Positions 7,738-14,882 of a DNA stretch of 40,624 nucleotides are shown here, piece after piece. This stretch comes from Streptosporangiales bacterium (GTDB taxonomy: Bacteria; Actinomycetota; Actinomycetes; Streptosporangiales; WHSR01): assembly GCA_009379995.1 (NCBI GenBank), contig WHSR01000049.1, positions 1 through 40,624 on the forward strand, written 5' to 3'. Position numbers and translations under genes: made by a program. Every line of letters starts with the position of its first letter. The first letter of the stretch is position 1. The notes under the pieces are model-generated. The model had not been told where the DNA came from and did not search any database. It saw nothing but the letters and a program-made list of their open reading frames with translations.

Positions 7738-7839
7738 CTACTCGTCTCGGGTCGTGTACAGCGCCAGCACCAGAGCGGCGGCGGCGACGAGAATGTTCGC
7801 GAGCAGCCACGCCCACGTTTCCGCTGGTAGGACGCTCAT
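7738..7839 (-). CDS. 33-aa membrane ORF, putative symporter small accessory protein
   Basis: ATG 7839 to TAG 7738. The product begins MSVLPAETWAWLL, has one hydrophobic helix (ANILVAAAALVLALY, residues about 14-28) and ends in the charged tail TTRDE. AAGGA lies 11 nt before the ATG. It sits 16 nt upstream of the SSS transporter in the same direction. Very short one-helix proteins are known directly next to SSS transporters in actinobacteria. The function is not established. The clean helix with a polar tail, the ribosome site and the spacing argue that it is real. Confidence 0.65.
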   Translation of the reverse strand: MSVLPAETWAWLLANILVAAAALVLALYTTRDE

Positions 7840-7917
7840 GTAGGTCACCGTCCTTCGAGCCGGTCGACCCCGGCAGCCCCGCGAGGGGCGCCCCGGCGCC
7901 CGGGGTTCTCTCTATAT

Positions 7918-7933
7918 ACGTACGACCGTACGT
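7918..7933. promoter_or_regulatory. TetR-type palindromic operator upstream of the symporter genes
   Basis: ACGTACG (7918-7924), two central bases, CGTACGT (7927-7933): a perfect 7-bp inverted repeat. It overlaps a TTGACG box on the minus strand (7936-7931) facing the symporter. No TetR-family gene is present in the window. Otherwise the 7840-8135 stretch contains only the promoter elements listed here. Confidence 0.5.
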
Positions 7934-7998
7934 CAATATGATCACCCACCATGGGCGACCGCCGCGGGCAAGTCAAGAGTGATCTCGCGGCGCGACCC

Positions 7999-8027
7999 TT
8001 GACCCCGCTGCCGTGGTCGCCTAGGTT
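7999..8027 (+). promoter_or_regulatory. Sigma70-like promoter of the hydantoinase/selenoprotein/carboxylase operon
   Basis: TTGACC (7999-8004), 17-nt spacer, TAGGTT (8022-8027). The -35 box and spacing are the same as in the promoter of the other seleno-operon (4788-4760). The leader to ATG 8136 is about 100 nt. Confidence 0.5.
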
Positions 8028-8037
8028 ACATCTAACG

Positions 8038-8049
8038 GAATGGCCATTC
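8038..8049. promoter_or_regulatory. 12-bp palindrome at the predicted transcription start (possible operator)
   Basis: GAATGGCCATTC is a perfect palindrome that begins a few bases after the predicted +1. A repressor bound here would block the operon. IclR-type sites are short palindromes of this general size, and an IclR gene lies at 1874-2692, but the pairing is only inference. Confidence 0.35.
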
Positions 8050-8135
8050 ATATATGTGGACATCATCCCTTGGGTCCGAGACGTTTGACTTCCGCGGTTC
8101 TCGACATTCAGACGCCCATGAGGATGGAGGAATGG

Positions 8136-10208
8136 ATGGCAGCTCTGCGCGTAGGGGTCGACATCGGCGGCACCTTCACCGATGTCGTGGCCATCGACGA
8201 GACGGGCCGCAGATCCCTCGGGAAGAGTCTCAGCACACCCCGCGAGCCGGAGACGGCGGTATTGCGTGGTCTGGAGGAGGCCGTACTCGGCGGCGGACAT
8301 TCGCTGAGCTCGATCACGCAGATCATTCACGGAACCACCCTCGTCTCCAACGCCCTCATCGAGAGAAAGGGCGCAAGGACCGCCCTGCTGACCACCCACG
8401 GATTCCGTGACCAGCTGGAGATCGGGAACGAAGGAAGATACGACACCTACGATCTCTTCCTCCGGCGGGCCGAGCCGTTGGTGCCCCGGTGCCTTCGCTT
8501 CGGCGTGCCGGAGCGCGTCCTCGCCGACGGGACGGTGGCCGAGCCACTCGACGAGGCGGCGGTACGCGAGCTCACGTCCCAGCTGGCCGACCACGGCGTC
8601 GAGGCGCTGGCGCTCAGCTTCCTGCACAGCTATCGAAACTCACGGCACGAGGAGCAGGCCGCGGCGATCGTCCGGGAGGCCCTGCCGCACGTGGCGGTTT
8701 CCCTTTCGGCGGAAGTCGATCCGCAGATCAGGGAGCATCAGCGGGCGTCTACGGCCGTCGCGAACGCCTACGTCCAGCCGTTCGTCGAGCGCTACCTCAC
8801 GAACCTGGCCCGCGAGCTGCGCGGCCGGGGGATCGACGCGGAGCTGCTGGTCATGACCTCCGGCGGAGGTCTGTGCGGCGTCGAGACGGCCATCCGCTTC
8901 CCGGTGCGGGTCCTCGAGTCCGGGCCGATCGGAGCCGTCCAGGCGGGCGTCTTCCACGCTCGCGGATCGGGCGATCCCAACCTCGTCGTGTTCGACATGG
9001 GCGGTACGACCGCCAAGGTGTGCCTGGTCGATCACGCGCGGGCGCTGACGACCAGTGAGTTCGAGATCGCCCGGTCGCACCGCCTCAAGCGGGGCAGCGG
9101 CCTTCCCATCCGGGCACCGGTCGTCGACATGATCGAGGTGGGAGCCGGCGGCGGGAGCATCGCCGACGTCAACAGCCTGGGGCTGGTGACGGTCGGCCCG
9201 GAGAGCGCCGGAGCCGATCCGGGACCCGCGTGCTACGGGCTCGGTGGCTCGGCGCCCACCGTGACCGACGCGGACCTGATCCTCGGTTACCTGAGCCCCT
9301 CCAGGTTCCTCGGCGGGCGGATGGCCCTCGACGTCGACGCGGCGGCCCGTGCGGTCGGCGACTCCCTGGCGGGACCCCTCGACCTGGAGGTCGTGCAGGC
9401 CGCCTGGGCGGTCCACCAGGTGGTCAACGAGTTCATGGCGAGCGCGCTGCGCGTGCACGCGGTCGAGCGGGGCAAGCGGGTGGAGGACTACTCACTCTTC
9501 GCCCTGGGCGGTGCCGGTCCGATGCACGCCTGCCACGTGGCGAAGACGCTCGGCGTGAACAAGGTGATCTCTCCGAACGGGGCAGGCGTCGCCTCGGCGT
9601 TCGGCTTCCTGTGCGCGCCGGTCTCCTTCGCTTCGGTGCGCAGCTACTACGAGCAGCTCGACCAGGTGGACTGGAACAGGGCGAGAGAGCTGCTGCAGGA
9701 GATGGAGCTCGAGGGCCTCAAGCTGCTTCAGGAGGCCGGTTGCCCGCAGCGGGACGCCCACGTCGCCTACCTCTGCGACATGCGGTACTGCGGTCAGGCA
9801 CACGAGGTCACGGTGCCGCTGCGGCAAGGGGTTCTGGCGGAGACGTCGGCCGAGGACGCGGTTCGCCTGTCGTTCCGTGAGTCGTACGAGGCGCTCTTCG
9901 GCGAGGCGCCCGAGCTGCCCGTCGAATGTCTTAACTGGCGGGTCGTCCTGACCGGGCCGGATCCGCGGATACCGCCGCAGAACTGGAAGGCGGCGCCGGC
10001 CGCGCCGCCGCCCGCGGAGGAAAGAAGCGTCTATTTCCCGGAAGGCGGTTTCCGTGACGCCCCGGTCTTTCGGCGCGCGGATCTGGGTTCCGGGGTGAAT
10101 TTGCCCGGTCCGGCGGTGGTCGAGGAGGATCAGTCGACCTTTGTGCTGCCGCCCGGTTTCGATCTGGAAATCGACCTGACCGGTAACCTGATCGCGACGA
10201 GGAGATGA
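8136..10208 (+). CDS. hyuA: Hydantoinase/oxoprolinase family subunit A (HyuA-like, ATPase-fold)
   Basis: 690 aa from ATG 8136. I preferred this to upstream in-frame ATGs because GGAGG lies 5 nt before it and the family motif begins immediately (RVGVDIGGTFTDVVAID). Other ASKHA-fold landmarks: VLESGPIGAVQAG, LVVFDMGGTTAKVCLVD, VGAGGGSIA and FALGGAGPMHACHVA. With HyuB it forms ATP-dependent N-methylhydantoinase, 5-oxoprolinase or acetone/acetophenone carboxylase-type complexes in the cytoplasm. First gene of an eight-gene operon; its TGA overlaps the HyuB start. The substrate cannot be read from the sequence. Confidence 0.93.
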   Translation: MAALRVGVDIGGTFTDVVAIDETGRRSLGKSLSTPREPETAVLRGLEEAVLGGGHSLSSITQIIHGTTLVSNALIERKGARTALLTTHGFRDQLEIGNEGRYDTYDLFLRRAEPLVPRCLRFGVPERVLADGTVAEPLDEAAVRELTSQLADHGVEALALSFLHSYRNSRHEEQAAAIVREALPHVAVSLSAEVDPQIREHQRASTAVANAYVQPFVERYLTNLARELRGRGIDAELLVMTSGGGLCGVETAIRFPVRVLESGPIGAVQAGVFHARGSGDPNLVVFDMGGTTAKVCLVDHARALTTSEFEIARSHRLKRGSGLPIRAPVVDMIEVGAGGGSIADVNSLGLVTVGPESAGADPGPACYGLGGSAPTVTDADLILGYLSPSRFLGGRMALDVDAAARAVGDSLAGPLDLEVVQAAWAVHQVVNEFMASALRVHAVERGKRVEDYSLFALGGAGPMHACHVAKTLGVNKVISPNGAGVASAFGFLCAPVSFASVRSYYEQLDQVDWNRARELLQEMELEGLKLLQEAGCPQRDAHVAYLCDMRYCGQAHEVTVPLRQGVLAETSAEDAVRLSFRESYEALFGEAPELPVECLNWRVVLTGPDPRIPPQNWKAAPAAPPPAEERSVYFPEGGFRDAPVFRRADLGSGVNLPGPAVVEEDQSTFVLPPGFDLEIDLTGNLIATRR

Positions 10209-11878
10209 TGGCGGTGCCAAGTTCCGGCCGGGCTACCGCACAGCTGGAAGTGCAGGTTCTCTGGAACCGGATCGAAACCCTCGTGGAGGAACAGGCGAGA
10301 GCGCTCATACACACGGCCTTCAGCAACATCCTTTCCGAGGGGGCCGATCTGTCCGCCGCCGTCTTCGACACGAGCGGAAACATGATAGGCCAGGCCGTCA
10401 CCGGCACCCCCGGCCACATCAACGTGACGGGCGTGGCGGTGCGGAACTTCCTCCGGAAATATCCGGCGGGTTCGCTTCGTCCCGGCGACGTCCTGATCAG
10501 CAACGACCCCTACGGCATCTCCGGTCACCTGCTCGACATCGCGGTCGTCACGCCGGTCTTCATGGGCGACGACGCCGTCGCCTATGTGGCGTCGATATGC
10601 CACACCGTCGATATCGGCGGAATCGGCTACACGTTGGCCGCGAACTCCACCTTCGAGGAAGGTCTTTACCTCCCGTACCTCAAGCTGTACAAGGCGGGGC
10701 GGCCGAACGAGGACGTACACGAGATCATCGCGGCGAACGTGCGCGCGCCGGACCAGGTTCTCGGGGATCTCCGGGCACAGGTCGCCGGCAACTCGGTGGC
10801 GGCCCGGGGCCTCCTCGAGCTGATGGAGGAGTTCGGCCTTTCCGAGGTCGACTCCTTCAGCGCCGATATCACCGCGCGGACCGAACGCGCGATCAGGTCA
10901 GCCATCGAAAAGGTTCCCGACGGGACGTACACCAACGAGCTCATGATGGACGGCGCGGAGAAGGACATCCGGCTGTGCGCGTCCGTCCGGGTGGAGGGCG
11001 GCGCCGTCACCGTCGACTTCGAGGGCTCGTCGTCCGCCTCCGAGCTCGGCCTGAACGTCTGCTACAACTACACGGCGGCATACACGATCTTCGCGGTGAA
11101 GGCCGCCCTGGCCCCGGACGTCCCGAACAACGAGGGCACCTTCCGGCCGGTGACTGTCGTCGCGCCCCGGGGATCCATCGTCCACGCCATCCATCCCCAG
11201 CCCACCCAGGCCCGCCACGTGGTGGGCCAGGCGGTGGCCGAGGTGGTGCTCGGCGCTCTCGCCAAGGCGGTGCCGGAGGACGTGATATGCGAGGGCGCGA
11301 CGCCGCTGTGGATCCTGAGCGCCTCCGGGCAACGGCCGGACGGCTCGCCGTTCTCCTTCACGTTCTTCACCAGCGGCGGCATGGGCGCGACGGCGAAGGG
11401 CGACGGCCTGTCGGCCACGATGTTCCCGTCGGGGGCGCGGGGCACGCCGGTGGAGATCGTCGAAGCCTCCTCTCCGCTGCTGTTCCTTCGCAAGGAGCTC
11501 CGCGCCGACTCCGGCGGCGCCGGCCAGTACCGGGGTGGCTGCGGGCAAGTGATCAGTTTCAGGGCCCGGACCGGCCTCCCGTGGAGGCTTCCCACCATGT
11601 ACGGCCGGACCGCATTCCCGGCCCAGGGCCTGCGGGGCGGTGCGGCCGGTGCTCGCGGCTCGGCGACCCGGAACGACACGGAGACCCTGGAGCCCATGAA
11701 CAGCTACGTGATGGCTCCGGACGACGTCGTCACGTTGCTCCTTCCCGGCGGCGGTGGTTACGGGGAGCCCGGCGCTCGCGAACGCGACGCGATAAGCGAG
11801 GACGTCGCCAACGGATACGTTTCCGGGGCATGCGCCCGGGACGACTACGGGTTCGCGGAGGACGGTTCCCAACCATGA
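10205..11878 (+). CDS. hyuB: Hydantoinase/oxoprolinase family subunit B (HyuB-like)
   Basis: 557 aa, standard length. ATG 10205 overlaps the hyuA stop and has GAGGAG directly upstream; ATG 10208 is an alternative. Family segments: LISNDPYGISGHLLDIAVVT near residue 100, GATPLWILSASG, TFFTSGGMGATAKGDG, ADSGGAGQYRGGCGQ and LLLPGGGGYGEP at the C terminus. HyuB pairs with HyuA to form the catalytic complex that opens cyclic amides or carboxylates ketones at ATP cost. The stop overlaps the start of the MFS gene (ATGA), so the genes are translationally coupled. Confidence 0.93.
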   Translation: MMAVPSSGRATAQLEVQVLWNRIETLVEEQARALIHTAFSNILSEGADLSAAVFDTSGNMIGQAVTGTPGHINVTGVAVRNFLRKYPAGSLRPGDVLISNDPYGISGHLLDIAVVTPVFMGDDAVAYVASICHTVDIGGIGYTLAANSTFEEGLYLPYLKLYKAGRPNEDVHEIIAANVRAPDQVLGDLRAQVAGNSVAARGLLELMEEFGLSEVDSFSADITARTERAIRSAIEKVPDGTYTNELMMDGAEKDIRLCASVRVEGGAVTVDFEGSSSASELGLNVCYNYTAAYTIFAVKAALAPDVPNNEGTFRPVTVVAPRGSIVHAIHPQPTQARHVVGQAVAEVVLGALAKAVPEDVICEGATPLWILSASGQRPDGSPFSFTFFTSGGMGATAKGDGLSATMFPSGARGTPVEIVEASSPLLFLRKELRADSGGAGQYRGGCGQVISFRARTGLPWRLPTMYGRTAFPAQGLRGGAAGARGSATRNDTETLEPMNSYVMAPDDVVTLLLPGGGGYGEPGARERDAISEDVANGYVSGACARDDYGFAEDGSQP

Positions 11879-13179
11879 CGACACACGAGGCGAACGAAAA
11901 GACGATTCCTGGCTCCGGCAGGAGGGGGCTGCTGCGGGCCTCCGTCGGGGCGTCGGTCGGAAACGTGGTCGAATGGTTCGACTACGCGACGTACGGATAT
12001 CTCGCGGCCACCATCGGTGTCGTATTCTTCCCCTTCGAGAACTCGACGCTTTCGTTGCTGTCGTCCTTCGCGACCTTTGGCGTCGCCTTCTTCATGCGGC
12101 CGCTCGGCGGGCTTCTCTTCGGCCAGCTGGGCGACCGGATCGGGCGGCGCGGCACCCTGGCGACAGCCGTCCTCCTGATGTCGACCGCGACCTTCCTGAT
12201 CGGGTTCATACCCGGCTACCGGACGATCGGGCTGTGGGCGCCCATTCTGCTCGTCGCCGCCCGGCTGGTGCAGGGCTTCTCCGCCGGTGGGGAGTTCGGC
12301 GGCGCGGGTACGTTCCTCGCCGAGCACGCGCCGGACAGGCGCCGGGGTTTCGTGGTCAGCTGGGTGGTCTCCTCGGCGCTCGCTGGCTTCCTGCTGGGTC
12401 TGGGCATCGTCCTGGTGCTGACGTCGGCGCTCTCCGAGGCGGCCATGACGTCGTGGGGCTGGCGGATCCCGTTCCTTGTCGCCGGCCCGTTGGGTCTGAT
12501 CGCGCTGTATATCAGGCTGCGACTCGAGGAGAGCCCGGAGTTCCGGAACCTGGAAGCGGCCGGCGAGGTGGCGCAGGCGCCCGTCCGGGAGAGCTTCACC
12601 AGGACCTGGAAGACCATGGTGCAGGTGATCGGGCTGGTCGTCATCCACAACGCCAGCCTCTACATCATCCTCACCTACATGCTCACGTACATGACCGACC
12701 AGCTGAAACTCAGCCAAACGGCGGCTTCGGTCTCCACGTTGGTGGCATTGGCGGTTTCGGTGGGCACCATTCCGCTGTTTGGCGCCCTCTCCGACCGGGT
12801 CGGCAGGAAACCGCTCATGACGTCCGCGTGCGTCGCCTTCGTCCTGCTGTCCTATCCGCTCCTGGCGGCCATGGGCGCCGGCAGTTACCTCGTCACCGTG
12901 CTCGCCCAGGCGGCGCTTGGAGCCGTGATGGCGGCGTACGTCGGACCGGGGATAGCGGCGTACACGGAGCTGTTCCCGACCCGGGTGCGATACACCGGCT
13001 TCTCCGTCTCCTACAACGTATCGGTGGCGATCTTCGGTGGTGGCGCGCCGTTCTTCGCGGTCCTCCTCGTCTCCGTCACCGGAAACACGCTTTCGCCGGC
13101 GTTCTACGTGATGGGCGCGGCGGTGCTTTCGCTTGCCGCACTCGCGACGACAAGGGAGAAAGCGCGGGAGTCGCTGTGA
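11875..13179 (+). CDS. MFS transporter, metabolite:H+ symporter (MHS) type
   Basis: 434 aa from ATG 11875, within the ATGA overlap with hyuB. Typical MHS signatures: GNVVEWFDYATYGYLA in helix 1, MRPLGGLLFGQLGDRIGRR in the loop between helices 2 and 3, QGFSAGGEFGGAGTFLAEHA, WGWRIPFLVAGPLG, LEESPEF, and FGALSDRVGRKPLM in the second half. Twelve hydrophobic segments can be traced. Relatives (ProP, KgtP, ShiA, CitA) take up zwitterionic or carboxylic solutes with protons. Within a hydantoinase operon it probably imports the substrate. Its TGA overlaps the GTG of the next gene. Confidence 0.94.
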   Translation: MTTHEANEKTIPGSGRRGLLRASVGASVGNVVEWFDYATYGYLAATIGVVFFPFENSTLSLLSSFATFGVAFFMRPLGGLLFGQLGDRIGRRGTLATAVLLMSTATFLIGFIPGYRTIGLWAPILLVAARLVQGFSAGGEFGGAGTFLAEHAPDRRRGFVVSWVVSSALAGFLLGLGIVLVLTSALSEAAMTSWGWRIPFLVAGPLGLIALYIRLRLEESPEFRNLEAAGEVAQAPVRESFTRTWKTMVQVIGLVVIHNASLYIILTYMLTYMTDQLKLSQTAASVSTLVALAVSVGTIPLFGALSDRVGRKPLMTSACVAFVLLSYPLLAAMGAGSYLVTVLAQAALGAVMAAYVGPGIAAYTELFPTRVRYTGFSVSYNVSVAIFGGGAPFFAVLLVSVTGNTLSPAFYVMGAAVLSLAALATTREKARESL

Positions 13180-14285
13180 GCGCGAACGTGGGCAGGCCGT
13201 TTGGCGACCACGACGAATGGAGCCAGGCGCCGTCCGACGTCACGGAGTTCCTCGAGTACGCGGAGAAGCTGGGCTGGGGCGACGGCCTTCCGCTCGTCCC
13301 GCCCACGGCGGCGGCCATCACCGCGATGCTCGACGCCGCCGGCCTCGACGCGGACGAGAGCCTCGGGGTCATGCCGCCGGCCGAGGGCCTGGTGACCGCC
13401 GCCAAGGTCGCCGCGAACGCGGTTCTGGCCGGCTGCACACCGCAGGCGTTCCCGGTGGTGGTCGCCGCTGTCCAGGCCATGCTGGAGCCGCGGTTCAACC
13501 TCAACGGGGTGCAGTCGACGACGCACCCGGTGGCGCCGCTGGTGATCGTGCACGGCCCCGTCGTCGAGCGGGTCGGGTTCAACGCGAGGGCCGGCACGTT
13601 CGGGCCGGGATGCCGGGCCAACGCCACGGTCGGCCGGGCCATCCGGCTGTGTCTGCTCAACATCGGCGGAGCCCGGCCGGGCGAGGGGGACCGATCCACG
13701 CAGGGACAGCCGAGCAAGTACACCCACTGCATAGCGGAGAACGCGGCGGAGAGCCCGTGGCCGTCGTACGCCGTCGAGGGGGCCGGCCTTTCCCCGTCCG
13801 ACGGCGCCGTCACCGTGTTCGGCGGCGAGAATCCGCACAACGTCAACGACCACGTCAGCACCGGAGCGGTCGGCATCCTGTCCACCGTCGCCTCGAACGT
13901 GGCGGTGCTCGGCGCCAACAACGCCCACTACAGCGGGGGTGAGTTCTTCGTCGTCCTCGGCCCCGAGCACGCCGCGACGGCCGCCGGCTCCGGATTCCGC
14001 CGGCGCGACGTACAGATGTGGCTGTACGAGAAGGCCCGGCTCAGCCTCGGCGAACTCAAGCGGGGCGGAATGTGGGGGATGCAGGCGTGGCCGGCCTGGA
14101 AGGACAGCGAGACCGACGACGGCGTCCGGCTCCCCCTCGTCGACTCACCCGACGACTTCCGGGTCCTCGTCGCCGGAGGGCCGGGCAAGCACTCGAGCGT
14201 CCTGCCCAGCTTCGGGGCCACGCGCAGCGTGACCCGGCGGGTAGCTGTCGCAGACGGTCAGCCTCGAGGAACTCGAGGAACTTGA
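13176..14285 (+). CDS. UGSC-selenoprotein partner protein, copy 2 (uncharacterised family, 369 aa)
   Basis: The GTG start (13176) lies in a GTGA overlap with the transporter stop, with GGGAG 5 nt upstream. It is paralogous to 2732-3826 along its whole length: WGDGLPLVPPT, LAGCTPQ, PRFNLNGVQSTTHPVAPLVI, VGFNARAG, RANATVGRAIRL, NIGGARPGEGD, GQPSKYTHCIAENAAESPW. The AGC and C-x-AEN cysteines are shared, while other cysteines differ (QCTT in copy 1 is QSTT here). No membrane or export signal. It precedes the UGSC selenoprotein by 13 nt, whereas in copy 1 the partner follows it. The constant pairing suggests a two-component enzyme or a maturation partner (inference); the function is unknown. Confidence 0.8.
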   Translation: MSANVGRPFGDHDEWSQAPSDVTEFLEYAEKLGWGDGLPLVPPTAAAITAMLDAAGLDADESLGVMPPAEGLVTAAKVAANAVLAGCTPQAFPVVVAAVQAMLEPRFNLNGVQSTTHPVAPLVIVHGPVVERVGFNARAGTFGPGCRANATVGRAIRLCLLNIGGARPGEGDRSTQGQPSKYTHCIAENAAESPWPSYAVEGAGLSPSDGAVTVFGGENPHNVNDHVSTGAVGILSTVASNVAVLGANNAHYSGGEFFVVLGPEHAATAAGSGFRRRDVQMWLYEKARLSLGELKRGGMWGMQAWPAWKDSETDDGVRLPLVDSPDDFRVLVAGGPGKHSSVLPSFGATRSVTRRVAVADGQPRGTRGT

Positions 14286-14298
14286 GGAAGGAACGCCA

Positions 14299-14832
14299 AT
14301 GCCCACCATCGAGGTCTTCAGCCCCATCGGCCAGACCCGCAAGGTCGATGACAGCGGCGTGCTGCCGCTGCCCGGGCCGTCCGCAAGCGTCATCGGGATC
14401 CTCGAGAACACCAAGCCGAACGCACGCTGGGTGATGGAGCAGGCGGCGCGGGCCGTCACCGCCGACCGTCCCGAGGCGCGGCTGGTACCCGAGCGGAAGA
14501 ACAGCGCCTCGGAGGGTGTCAACGAGGACACCCGCGACCGGATCCTCGCCGCTGCCAACGTGATCTTCACCGGGAGCGGTGATTGAGGCTCGTGCACGTC
14601 GTGGAGTTGCCACGACGCGGTCGAGTTCGAGAAGGCGGGCGTGCCGGTGATCCTCTTCTGCACCACGCCGTTCGTCCAGATGGCCCGTACGGTGACGAGC
14701 GCCCTGGGTGCGCCCGGGCTACGCATCGTCGAGATCGCCCATCCGCTCGGCGGCCTGCGGGAGGCCGATCTCCAGCAACGCGCGGACGCCGCGATTCAGG
14801 CCGTACGGGAGCTGTTCGCGACGCGTGACTGA
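14299..14832 (+). CDS. UGSC family selenoprotein, copy 2 (Sec96, TGA read-through), 177 aa
   Basis: ATG 14299 (GAGGAAGGA upstream) to TGA 14832, with one internal TGA at 14584-14586. Codons across it are GGT-GAT-TGA-GGC-TCG-TGC-ACG: G-D-U-G-S-C-T. The surrounding protein is a canonical UGSC member: VIGILENTKPNARWVME, VIFTGSGD before Sec96, then SWSCHDAVEFEKAGVPVILF, CTTPF and IVEIAHPLGGL. From memory, the U-G-[ST]-C-T motif, the EKAG-[IV]-PV helix and the final HPLG resemble the active-site part of selenoprotein GrdB of glycine/betaine reductases. A strong hairpin 18 nt after the TGA is a good SECIS. GSC is encoded with different synonymous codons from copy 1, showing selection on the protein after the TGA. 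Probable cytosolic Sec-dependent reductase or redox protein; substrate unknown. Confidence 0.92.
14597..14617 (+). promoter_or_regulatory. Bacterial SECIS-like hairpin of selenoprotein copy 2
   Basis: CGTCGTGG (14597-14604) pairs perfectly with CCACGACG (14610-14617) around the 5-nt loop AGTTG. The loop starts 18 nt after the TGA and has G as its second base. This matches the usual bacterial SECIS geometry, needed for SelB recruitment. Confidence 0.78.
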
Positions 14833-14882
14833 CGACGTGTGACCGAGGAACCGTGACCGGCGGAGCCTCACGAGGGAGGAGC

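Noticed and set aside
7730..7945. 71-aa minus-strand ORF beginning MIILTYGRTYIER
   Set aside because: It runs through the operator and the 33-aa ORF in another frame, has a biased composition and no ribosome site.
14641..14832. Separate 63-aa gene after the first half of selenoprotein copy 2
   Set aside because: The frame is continuous with the upstream gene apart from one TGA, the U-G-S-C motif spans the junction, and no ribosome site precedes it. It is the C-terminal part of the selenoprotein.
3827..14832. Both UGSC genes as pseudogenes with nonsense mutations
   Set aside because: Two independent loci carry the TGA at exactly the same motif position, keep synonymous GSC codons, have hairpins at the right distance and remain open to a normal end. 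Decay would not give this.
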